A DNA stretch of 64,000 bases, from contig JAIXMP010000005.1 of the NCBI GenBank assembly GCA_025677815.1, positions 868,001-932,000 of the forward strand, given 5' to 3'. The stretch's first letter is position 1, and every line of letters starts with the position of its first letter. Source of the stretch: Phascolomyces articulosus. Its lineage: Eukaryota > Mucoromycota > Mucoromycetes > Mucorales > Lichtheimiaceae. The translations under genes and the position numbers were made by a program. Shown in pieces: positions 13,066 to 23,084 of the stretch. The notes below the pieces were generated by a model, which was given only the letters and a program-made list of their open reading frames with translations, was not told the DNA's origin and did not search any database.

Positions 13066-14378
13066 CTTTGATTGTACAGTTAATATCAGTATAGGCCCAG
13101 GGATGACTTGAATGGTAAAGAAGGGAATATTGTTGGTGGTTTTATATTCATCAGATTCCATCAATCTACAAAGAAAACCGGCTGGACGCTCCATAACTGT
13201 GAGCTTCATACGGCATCATATGTATTAATTGCACCATATATTCACAATTCTTGAAAAACTATTTCACCAGTAATTTTTATTCAGTAGTTACCTTTTTGAT
13301 GGAATCGCACGATCTTGCTTCTTCTGGTGAACGATTCATGCATTCCTTGTACTTTTAAACGATCAAACAAATCTTTCATTGTCTTCGGACAATGAAGGCT
13401 CGTTTCTATGATTTCTTTTTCTATGGCAGCCACATTATCAATCTTGCCTACTTCAAAGCACCCATATTCAACACCTTTATATACCAATAGCAAATCAGGA
13501 CGTGAAGGACTCCTGACAGATTCGATATTTGAAGAACCATTGATGATGCGATTGTAATTAAGACGATCAGATGTTGCAGAACACGAACGATGTCTGTAAA
13601 TTGTGTCAAAAAAGTAGAAGTGCGAGAATCAGTGAGTAATAAAGAGGATGAACCAAGATAAATAACTATCAATAGATACAATACCTTGCTGCTATTGCTT
13701 TGATCTCGTCGACTCATCTGTCAAGAATTGACCAGAATCTTGATACTAGGTCAATTTCACCAGTGTATTCTTCCATATTCTTCAGAACATTGTTATTATA
13801 GTAGCTGAGAGTTTGTTCGATATCTGCTTTAATCCAAAACAAATCATAGTTCATTCTCATATCGAATGGACCAATTTTCAATACGGTATCAATCAAAGTA
13901 TTCAGTATTTTTTGTTCAATGTTCTTATCGTCATTTTCATCATGAATCAACTGGCTCATGGAATCTTCAACAGTAGTGACCAGTTCATTCATTTTTGTTC
14001 CTGGATCTGGTAATTTACTATCGCCTTTGTCAATTATTTCTTGCCAATCCGATTCTGAAAAAAATTTCGAACAGTCGGATCATCAATGTTGAGGACGAAT
14101 GAATGGATAGAACTACAAAAAGTATATATATTCATGTGTTGAATTCTTGAACATATATATCCATTCACTTTTCCAGTGCCATATTACGGTATGCCATTTT
14201 ATGGATACACTCACTGTTCGTTGGTACATTTGGTTCCAAACTCGTATAAAACGTCGTCTACACAAGTACCGCTACAAAGCGTCCAATTTTGAGTCCGGCT
14301 AAGGTCTGCAAATTTTTTGCTATACATTGCTTTAGCTTCAGCCGTCAATGGGAAGGATTCAAACTTTGATCCCTGCAT
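13066..14378 (-). pseudogene. Accessory family gene, copy A (decayed)
   Basis: Unknown protein family also present as copy B next door. Exons that can be followed: 14378-14215 (MQGSKFESFPL..., ending DVLYEFGTKCTNE), 14054-13685 (SDWQEIIDKGDSKLPDPGTK... to SRFWSILDR), 13593-13292 (DRLNYNRIINGSS, then RPDLLLVYKGVEYGCFEVGK), and about 13209-13066 (MERPAGFLCRLMESDEY). The second exon carries an in-frame TGA at 13716-13714 where copy B has TCA. The phase across the first intron is also off by one. The next intron lies at the same place and phase in both copies. From memory, proteins of this general shape (RPDL...Y+G.E+G..EVGK) form large unassigned families in Mucoromycota; this is not verified. 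No catalytic motif is recognised. Confidence 0.6.
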
Positions 14379-15680
14379 GTTTTTTTTTATTATCAAAATG
14401 AGTATAAATGTATAAATATACATTTATATATGTATTTAGAAAAAAAAAAACCAGAACGTTCATATCCTACTTACAGCTGAAGAGGAGTTGGAAGCTGATG
14501 AATAGGATAACGATGATACAGGCACATCCGTTGAAAATGCTTTCAAGATTATGCCAGATGGACGTTATCATGGCTGTATACGTAAAAACATGCCTTGACG
14601 AATTATTTTTGATCTTCAAGGAATAGCTTACTATGAATATCCCTTTACATTTTTCCTTATTGCCTTTAAGGTTTTTCATATCAATTTGCCAACAGGATCG
14701 GGTTAGAGTGACTATGTCCTATTAAGCCGCAGCGTTCACTTAGTCATTTCTTTTACTTTTCTTAAATAAAAATTTAATCTACTATGAATATCTTTTTGTG
14801 TAATTCTTTTCAAAACAAGTAAACGGAGCGCACCCCAATCAGGTGTTTTTTGTGTGTGTCTGGATGATATAAAAGCATTAATAAAAATCAAAGAAGGTAT
14901 TTCCAAGCTTAATATAAACTGTAGAATAAACAAATACTTACTAGAGTGACATTCAATTCTTTTGCTATGGTTTTGAACTTGTCGGTCCAAGTGGCTTCAA
15001 TATTTTCACATTCAGAAATGGTTATGGATTCTACTATTTCCTTTTTTCCAATTCCTGCTTCATCGGCTTTCCCACACTCGGCTGCTCCGAATTCCATCCC
15101 AAACTGATATAATTTAAGATCAGGACGTGCAGCAGTTGCATTTGATTCAACTGGTGCCAAACCAGTGATGCTGCGATTTTGATTGTTTGGAGTTGTTGTT
15201 GATATTGATGTTTGATCCCTAGAACGAGAATAAAAAGCAATAGCAACCGAATTAGCCTTGTTAATTAATGAAAGAGGGAAATCAAGTCAATATAAAAAGT
15301 ACCTGCGTGTTTGTACCATGATGGAATCAAATGAACGATCCAAAAGAGTCCAAATCCTGCTAATAAAATACATTTTCGACACTTGAATTTTGATCCAATT
15401 AATGGTTTGCGAACGATATACGTCCAGCACTATAACATTGTCATTTGAAGCCAATATAAATCTGATTCAGTTCTTGGATTGGCAATTTGATTTTTGGTGA
15501 TAAGACTGAACATTGAATCAATGATTTCATCTTCTAGTGTTGTCATTAGTGAGTAAGGTAATGATGATCATGATTCTTTCTTGTTTTTAGCTTCTTTTAA
15601 TATGTTTGAAAGACCAGTAAAGAAGTTATTGATGGTGCTATCCAGTTCTGAAAGACTTTTTCTATTTTTTTGTTTTAATA

Positions 15681-16207
15681 GCCCCACCCAAAGTTGGTTG
15701 AATATTCAAATTTAAAGATTTCGCATAAAATTTTTCCGTCCAATAAAAATTAATCCTCATTATTTAACTTTGACCATACCTTTCAAATGTTTAAATATTC
15801 AGTTCCCATAAAAAATAATTTAAAGTATCTGTTGATTTTATATTATAACAGTATCAAGTAACTGGTTGATAAGAACAGGGGCCCAATTTGCTCGAGTACT
15901 GGATTCCGGCTGTTGCTGTTGCTGTTGCTGAAGTGAATTGGGGGAAGGTGTTCCTGCAGCACTCACAGCAGGCTCAGGAGCACCTCTACTTAAACGATTG
16001 TTGTTATTGTTTGCGTTCATTCAAAATGTCGATTGCATGATGTAGCTTTAATAATGTTACTTAAAAAGACAATGGAATACTTTGTTTTCTTCAACAAAAC
16101 ACATGAAATTTTGAAATTGCAAAAACTAGAAGAGTTTAAGTTTTTTAGCCAGTAGTATTTATTTTCAAACCTTCAAATTTGAATATTCAACCAACTTTGA
16201 CTAGGAC
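15681..16207. mobile_element. Putative ~527 bp non-autonomous inverted-repeat element
   Basis: A 28-base inverted repeat, AAAGTTGGTTGAATATTCAA followed by a T/A-rich end, sits at 15690-15717, with its reverse complement at 16171-16198 (one mismatch by eye). The match extends weakly outward nine bases on each side (15681-15689 and 16199-16207, 5 of 9). Both ends then abut TA, as expected of a TA target duplication of Tc1/mariner type; a three-base TTA/TAA duplication of Harbinger type is an alternative. It lies within copy B of the accessory family, and a short frame is inside it (15838-16020). It is too small to encode a transposase. Confidence 0.6.
15838..16020 (-). CDS. Short polyQ frame inside the inverted-repeat element
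   Basis: Sixty residues starting at an ATG: MNANNNNNRLSRG, an A/P/S-rich stretch, a run of seven glutamines, then STRANWAPVLINQLLDTVII and a stop. The ending resembles the first helix of Myb/SANT-like DNA-binding modules often found at the start of transposon-encoded proteins. That would fit a truncated remnant of a larger element. The resemblance is short and may be chance. Expression is unknown. Confidence 0.3.
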   Translation of the reverse strand: MNANNNNNRLSRGAPEPAVSAAGTPSPNSLQQQQQQQPESSTRANWAPVLINQLLDTVII

Positions 16208-16596
16208 TAATTTCATTGATTTGCTCCGTGGTAAAAGCGGACTTCCAACATTGATCTTCTAAATCAATGATCCAAGAAAGTATCAAATATAAATATATAT
16301 ATTAGCATACCGTATTTTAGTATATTAATTTTTTAGCGCATTATATGAAGCTGTTATTCTCTATGGTTACTTCCTGCTTGTGATCTAAACCACATCCACA
16401 TTGATACAACGAATCTTCGACATACTCGCCACCTTCAGGTTTCCATTTATCATCGTTTTCCAATGCTTCACACGGGAAATTCAAATGGAAACCCAATTCA
16501 AAAATATATGCAGATAAATTTGACTTTATATCATAGAGCCATTACATATACATAATAATAAGAAACTCCACAATAATAATTATATAAAGTGCATAC

Positions 16597-16987
16597 GCCA
16601 TAAGATATAAACATCGTCCCCAAAGCGTTTATAATAATAGATTGCTGCCTGTTTTGAAAAACTACTAACGATGGGTTTCAACCACAATTCCAAAAATAAG
16701 TGACAATTTGCCTTCCAAAGAGCTAATACACGTTTATAAGACAATATAGTACTGGGGCGTACTTTTTATTCCATTGATTCAAGTGCATGATCTATTTCAT
16801 CCAGATTAGCGGAAGAATTAACACTGGGGATCGTGCTATTGCTCAATCCAATATTTGACGATGTGGTGTCATGCTGATCGTGGTTGTTCTTTCGAGGACG
16901 ACCTTGGCCACGTTTGGTTGGTTGATTACGATTAGTGTTAGTGTTAGGCAAATGTGGAAAAGAATTCAGTGTTTTGAGATAGTTCAA
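16597..16987 (-). pseudogene. AT-hook gene fragment with in-frame stop
   Basis: A frame opening at ATG 16987 encodes an AT-hook core (KRGQGRPRKNNHD, about residues 26-38), an S/N-rich linker, and LDEIDHALESME, then a TAA at 16768-16766. The same frame continues without shift into VRPSTILSYKRVLALWKANC and on to DDVYILW at 16597, where a GTATGC donor follows. The simplest reading is a nonsense change in a longer DNA-binding protein. The pattern RPST..SY...L..WK is reminiscent of the N-terminal helical domain of tyrosine recombinases or Gcr1/Ndc10-like proteins, but this is a weak impression. It may also be the 5' part of the copy B locus. Confidence 0.4.
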
Positions 16988-17292
16988 GGAGAATTTATAA
17001 TCGTTATGGTATGAAGAAGCAATTCATTTCACTGTCTCGAGCACTCAACTTGTAGTCAGTATAATCAGTATTCTAAACGCGCCTCCTTCCTAAATTAGAA
17101 ATTATCTGAGTTAAAACAGCCAATCGTTTGGCAGAGAATTCCCCTCAGCGAAAGTAAAAATGGAGGATATCTTCTTGTTGTAGGGCGAATTGCATGATAT
17201 AGGGTTGAAAAAAGCGGAGCTAAATTGACAGTCATAGCAGGATATTTTGGATAGGCAGGACATTTTTATTATTTTAGAACTACTACTCCACC

Positions 17293-19448
17293 ATGTTACG
17301 AATGCTTCCTAGTCGATTATCTCAAGCGAGACATTCTGTAAGAATCACAACAACAAGAACGATCCCAGCATTTCAAAAACGGTTATTTTCCAATGCCGAA
17401 AAATATGACGCGCTTGTATTAGGTGCTTACACTGAAGGAGAAGAGATCGCTCTTTCTGCCGCCCAAGACATTTCTTTAGCAACACAAAAAGTCTTGCATG
17501 AACAGCTGGCTGCTTCTTCTTTCAAGAAGGCCGGGGACGTACGTACATTATATAACGTGGGCGGAGTAAAACAAGTTGCTGTTGTATCTCTTGGTAAAAA
17601 GAGTGATAGTTTGAAAGGTGATGTTCAACGACTCGAAAGTGCACGCATGTCTGTAAGTGAGCATTATATTAGAAGATACCCGACATTTTTTTATAGTTCC
17701 AGTTTTTTTCTCACTCCCACATATATATATAGTCAGCATTAGGTATTCAAGCATTACGTAAACAAGGCGTCAAGAATGTAGGTGTGGATGTGTCTGTCAG
17801 TGCCCATGGTGCAGCAGAAGGTGCCATTTTGGCGCAATTTGCATTTGACAAGCTCAAGGATGAAAAATCTCGTGCAGAATCTATCCAAGTGGCTCCCTTC
17901 TCGGAACCTATCACGAAAGATGCAAACTTGGATTGGGAAAGTGGTCAAATCTATGGTACCTCCCAAAATTTAGCGAGAATGTTAATGACAACACCTAGTA
18001 ATTTGATGACCCCCAAGTTATTTTCGGAAGAAGTTGCTTATTTATTGGCTGGCATGGATAATATCGATATCATGGTCCACGATAAGGAATGGGCTGTCAA
18101 ACAAAAAATGAATTCGTTCTTGGCCGTTGCTCAAGGAAGGTAAAGTCAAAAGACATAGTTATTAATTTTCTTTTATGGTGGAGGTATGCTGCAATTATGT
18201 TGCTCATTTTTCTTTTCATTTTGTGGGTATATTTTAGTGAAGAGCCTCCACGATTCTTGGAAATTCATTATAAGGGTGGCAAGGAATCTGATCCAGTCCA
18301 TGGTTTGGTCGGAAAAGGTAAAATTGATAATATTCTGGTTCATAATATGGACGGAGGAATTAGAGACTCATCGATGTATATTTTTCTTCTTTCTTTAGGT
18401 GTCACATTTGACTCTGGAGGCATCTCATTAAAACCAAGCAATGGTATGGCTCTTATGAAGGGTGATATGGGTGGTGCTGCTACTGTAGCCGCCGCTTTGT
18501 ATGGCATTTCCAAAATGAAACTTCCTGTCAATATTGTTGCCTCTATTCCTCTTTGCGAAAACATGCCTTCAGGAAAAGCAACAAAGCCCGGTGACGTGGT
18601 CCGTGCCATGAATGGCAAATCGATTGAAGTGATGGATACCGATGCCGAAGGTAAGCGTGATTTTAGGAAAATGATAAAATGAGATACCCATATGAACCAG
18701 TATGATCTAATAATCTTGTATTTTGAATTTTCGTGACGAAAACAGGTCGTTTGATTTTGGTAACTATGAGCAACAACAGATAGAAAAGATGAGAAAAAAC
18801 CCTCCATGGAACTATCTATTTATTTGAACAGCCTTTTTTTTACTAACACATTCTTTTTAATGATCTTATATGATTAGGCCGACGCATTATACTACACCAG
18901 TTCGAAATTCAAACCCGCAAGTATCATCGATTTGGCCACATTAACGGGTGCTTGTATGGTTGCACTCGGTGAAGTGTATACAGGTGCCTTCACTAACTCA
19001 GACGAATTATGGAAACGATTAAATGATGCAGGCAACATGACATCGGATCCATTCTGGAGAATGCCCTTGGATGATGGTTATTTGATGGAAATGAAAGAAT
19101 CCGATGTAGCTGATTTGAATAACTTGGGCAAGGGACGTCCTGGAGGTGCTGCCTCGGCTGCTGCTTTCTTGTCTCAATTCGTGGAAGGTTTAGATAAGGA
19201 GAAACTAGGTGAATTACAACATCCTGCATGGGCTCATTTGGATATTGCTGGTACCATGGATGCTGCTGCTACAAAGGGATATCATATCAAGGGCATGTCA
19301 GGTACATAATGGATTTTACAATCCTTTTTTGAATCATCATTTTTTTGTCTTGAAATTATCTTAATCGTGGACACTCATAATTTATCTTTTGGTTATAGGC
19401 CGACCCACTCGTTCTCTTATGGAATATTATAGAAGCTTTACTAAATAA
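17293..19448 (+). CDS. Leucine aminopeptidase, M17 family, mitochondrial-type (7 exons)
   Basis: Two-metal exopeptidase removing N-terminal residues from peptides. Exons are 17293-17652, 17733-18139, 18238-18317, 18399-18650, 18746-18759, 18878-19301 and 19399-19448, giving 528 residues. All phases agree. The N-terminus (MLRMLPSRLSQARHSVRITT) is arginine-rich and free of acids, suggesting a mitochondrial presequence; an N-terminal M17 domain follows. The catalytic domain shows VGKGVTFDSGGISLKPS, MKGDMGGAA and MDTDAEGRLILADA, so the metal ligands (Asp/Glu), catalytic lysine and arginine are all present. The fifth exon is only 14 nt and supplies RLIL of the signature. It is intact, which stands out between two decayed regions. 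Confidence 0.95.
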
Positions 19449-20178
19449 AGAAAATGATATATACATGTTGCTTTTTTCTATTCTTTTTGAAAATAGTATA
19501 CATGGATTGTTACCACTATTTATTTTGTTTCTTCATGGTTAAAGGATACTTAGTACTTTGTCTCTTTGTGTAACAAGATCATATACAGGTGGATCCAACA
19601 ATTCAGTTTTTTTAAAAAAATAACAAATTGTTAGAAGTACCTTAAAAAAAGAGAAGTAGATCGTAACGATGTACTTCTATCAAGAGAGATGAGTGTTGGA
19701 AGAATGTATAGAATGTCGTTCTATGCCTTTTAAATTACTGGAAGATGGTAACATTTGTTGTTTGATATCCTCCATCTGTTGTGCCAGAGATGTGTAATGT
19801 TATATATTTGGGTAAACTATAAAATAACAGAGGAATGATTCGCAACGAGAGTTGATAAAGCAACAATTATGGTTGAAGCTGTTATCATGTGGTGCGTGCA
19901 TATACTTGGTATATATAAAATTGTATTATAAGATTATAAGCACATCCATTTTGACATCCATTACCAATTCAGGTTTCAGTGATGGTGACACAACACACGC
20001 GTAAATATTTACTATCTGGGCCGAATTTTTACAGTGTTAACACTTTCTCTCCTCTTTATTTTTTTTCTCTTTCTTTCTTTGTTGCTGATAAACTGCACGC
20101 ATTATTTTTTATGGCTACAACAATTCCATCATCCAATTTCCTTTATATTTTAGAATTATCTTTTTCCTGATAATTAAG
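19449..20178. other. Spacer after the aminopeptidase gene
   Basis: AT-rich, with a short unsupported frame at 19979-20170. It holds the aminopeptidase 3' flank and whatever remains upstream of the F-box/TPR remnant. No further gene is seen. Confidence 0.45.
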
Positions 20179-20877
20179 TCCAGCAACTTTATGAAGCTAT
20201 TCAAACCCATAACCATCAACAATTAATAGATTATGCATCGACAGCAGTAATGGAACGTGTACAACAAGAAGAAAGTCAACTCATCCTTGTTGTATTACTT
20301 GAAATTCGCTCCTATGGCTTCTCCATGAATGGTCAATTCCAAGAAGCCTATGCAGATGCTGATCAAGTCGTAAGGCTTGTACCTACATTGAAGTCACGGA
20401 TATCATCCTACATCGCTACACGAACAACTTGATCGAGTCACTTGCATATAGGTTTTCAGAGAGTGGGGAAAGTGGATCCTGAATTGTACATGCCAATGCT
20501 TGGGAGATCTTGTATATTGATATGTTACATGAAGAATTTGATAATGAAGAACATATTGCAAGAAATAGTGTTCAACTATAACGCGTACTGAAGGAATGGT
20601 TACATTTGCCGAAAAAATGTGTGATACGAATAATTGTTCAATAAAAGAATTAAGTCTTCGTAATTTCAGCATCATCAACAACCAAGTCCTCGACATATTT
20701 GGCCTAACCAATGCTTTATTATCATTCTGTATTGCATATAATAACAGGCATATCACAGATCAAGGAATTAACGAACTTATCAATGATAATAAAAGCAAGA
20801 GTATCAAAGTATTTGAATGTCGAGACGTCTCTCATGATATCAACGCTTTCAGAGCACATCCTGATTTCATATACTAA
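20179..20877 (+). pseudogene. F-box/TPR-LRR-type protein remnant
   Basis: Two separated coding pieces. The first (20179-20400) reads QQLYEAIQTHNHQQLIDYAS, then LRSY-like helices and MNGQFQEAYADADQVVRLVP. This is a TPR-like pair such as precedes the F-box in many Mucorales F-box proteins (family recollection, not checked). The frame breaks right after VPTLKS. The second piece (20596-20877, ATG start) has leucine-rich-repeat style lines: NCSIKELSLRNFSI, ITDQGINELI, IKVFECRDV. Only about 200 bases separate them, too little for an F-box plus the usual LRR block. I infer an internally deleted pseudogene. Confidence 0.5.
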
Positions 20878-22277
20878 ACATATAATATATTATTATTATT
20901 ATTATTATTATTATTTTATAACCAATTATTATAAATCTTACTCCAATCACCCTCTTCAATTGTATATTTTATCTACATATATCGTGTGGTTGACGTTGCT
21001 TGGAATTATTTTACTTGAACAAACAGTTTAACTAGAATATAACGAAAACAAAAAAAAAAAGTGCTTAAAAGGGAATGTATATGCTTAGAATCAACCATTT
21101 CTTCAAAAGTATAATTTCAACACCATATTCTTTAATATTATGGATTATAGTAGCGATACAATATTTATGCACCGTATTAATTTGATTTACGTTCCGATTG
21201 ACGCACAGTGATAAATAAAAAGAACCACAAACCCAATTTTATGTTTCTCTTTTTTTCTTTTTCTTTGCCGACAGTTGGGCACGTCCATTACTGACAGTCA
21301 AGAAAGTTATCCAACAGTGATGCTCTGTCCGTCCCTTTCGTCATCGGGGACCGTTAATGTCACGCGAGGGCATTATCGTTAACAAGTCAATTAGGCACCC
21401 TCATTCCGAACCCTATTATTAACTTCAAAAGTCAATCCCCCACTGTTTACTTTAATCTCAATGCATAATTCTGAGATTTCCCTTAAAATTCCCCTCATTG
21501 GTTGTAGTACCTCATTACAATCACACTCATAAGCGGAGCCATTCAAATGAAGAAATACTGAGGATGGTGGCAGCGAGCCATGAATGCTTGGCAACAAGCT
21601 ACTGGCTGAGTGCGTGAAAGAGCGTAATTTTTTATATTTATAGGCATTCCAAATTCAAGTTCTTTTTTCAAGCAAGCTCCTTTCAAGGCAAGGTCGTCTA
21701 CCCAAGGCAAGGTCGTCTTCCCAGGTTGAGGTCCTTTTCTGTGTCAAGATTCCTTTCCATGTCAAGTTCTCATGCCATGGCAGGTTCTCATTCGGTGATC
21801 AAGATCATATAACTTTTCAACACACACTATAAAACAACCTTCTCTTTTATTGAAATTGCCTATCACCTTTATTATCCATTAATACAAGACTCTTCTTGTT
21901 TCTTATCATCATATTCTTTTGTATAATAAACCTTGTTTAATGATCGCTATTTCCATAAAAACCAAAACTACTACTTTGTCCAATCTGAAATAAGCTTTTG
22001 ATTCAGGTTATATCAATAAAACAACAAATAAATCATCATGTACATACAATATAATTTGATAATATGTTGGTTACGAATAATAACCGTTTCACCTTCAATA
22101 TCTTACTGATATAAAAATTTTTATAATACAACCTATTAAAAATGCATATTTTTTTCAGTTCATTGAATATAAAAGTTCTAATAAAATACGTTGAGAATAG
22201 GTCCTTCTTATATTTATTAATAAACAATACGTAATAATCTATATAATACTTTTTTTTTTACTTGATGACTCCTATAT
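20878..22277. other. Spacer with possible LTR-like segment
   Basis: An ATT triplet run at about 20888-20914, then a less AT-rich segment about 21270-21980. That segment has two 19-base direct repeats, a TATA-like ACTATAAAAC (about 21829-21838) and ATAATAAACC downstream, an arrangement seen in retroelement LTRs. No terminal TG...CA repeat or target duplication could be fixed. The small minus-strand frame at 21391-21597 is not supported. Confidence 0.35.
21684..21721. repeat. Two tandem 19-base repeats
   Basis: CAAGGCAAGGTCGTCTACC at 21684-21702 is followed at once by CAAGGCAAGGTCGTCTTCC, differing at one position. Related half-matches (AGGTT, CAAGTT) follow for about 80 bases. It lies in the LTR-like segment. 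Confidence 0.85.
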
Positions 22278-23084
22278 TTAATTCAAAGAATCCATTGATC
22301 GTTTCGCATGTTCTTTTCGATATTTTTCTTCTTGATTGCAACGAGCTTGAATATGTGACAAATTACTATGAAGTAAGTTTCGTTGGTTTAATCCAAATAT
22401 TTTTATATTAATGATCTCAAGTAACCACAAAGTGATTTCTTTATAATTTACTAAACAATCGAGAATGAAAAAATAACGTACTTTTCTAATTCAATATTGA
22501 TATTTCCTTCATCGATATCCCGGTTTTGATGAATACTACAACCCACTTTTGCATGTAATAATAAATAATTATGAATTGTATTCTCCAAATTTCTAATGAT
22601 GTTGATAGACCGTGAACGATCAAGATCGTCAGGTGGTGGATTTCTTATATTCACATAATATGTTCCATGACTAATTCATATTTTGTTCTACGTAGAAAAT
22701 GTTCAAATTCATGATGTCCTGCTTTTGTAAGCACAAGTTGATTGTTAGGAGGATTCAGTGATTCAATTGGACTAAATAAAGTAAAAAAAAAGTATAAATG
22801 TAGTAGTAGTAGTTTTTGTAAATTTTAGTATATGCTGCATTTATTAAATTTTTATTTAGTTATTATGAATGGGTACATGTTTAAGGATGATGTCGTCGTT
22901 CTATTATACATTTTAATAAATATATATATAAACCTTACAATGGCCCATCAGAATCAAAATATTCTTCGATAAGAGTATGATATTCCTCATATACATCCAT
23001 GGATTCAAGTATGGTTTCTGTCAATGAAGTAACCCACTGCCAAATTTCTGCAAAAGGACGGGGTGTTTGCTGAGGATGATTCAT
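22278..23084 (-). pseudogene. Unknown small gene with a one-base frameshift (3 exons)
   Basis: Exons fit well: 23084-22939 (MNHPQQTPRPFAEIWQWVTS..., ending DSDGPL), 22771-22482 and 22365-22278 (NNLSHIQARCNQEEKYRKEH..., ending RSMDSLN). Splice borders are GTAAGG/TTTAG and GTACGT/CATAG. Within exon 2 the frame reads LVLTKAGHHEFEHFLRRTKY and then meets TGA; shifting by one base near 22670 restores VNIRNPPPDDLDRSRSINI, LLLHAKVGC and the third exon in phase. Total coding length is one base short of a multiple of three. The protein would be about 174 residues, acidic at the N-terminus, with no recognised domain. A sequencing error would explain it equally well. Confidence 0.5.

Larger units (their letters stand above)
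14942..16500 (-). pseudogene. Accessory family gene, copy B (decayed, interrupted by inverted-repeat element)
   Basis: Tandem paralogue of copy A on the same strand. Recognisable parts, 5' to 3': WKPEGGEYVEDSLYQCGCGLD near 16440-16370 (matching the WTLC...DVLYEFG part of A), DLEDQCWKSAFTTEQINEI (16275-16215), then an inserted element (15681-16207), then ELDSTINNFFTGLSNILKEA, DEIIDSMFSLITK, DLYWLQ, SRIWTLLDRSFDSIM (ending near 15303), and 15218-14942 with RSITGLAPVE, RPDLKLYQFGMEFGAAECGK. A stop follows the AKNKKES segment, and one base is missing between DLYW and SRIW relative to copy A (89 versus 90 bases). I therefore call it a pseudogene. Linking the 16.2-16.5 kb pieces to this gene is inference. 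Confidence 0.5.

Noticed and set aside
15838..16020. Reading the polyQ frame as a host gene
   Set aside because: It lies wholly between the inverted repeats and stops after 60 codons, so it is better explained as element content.
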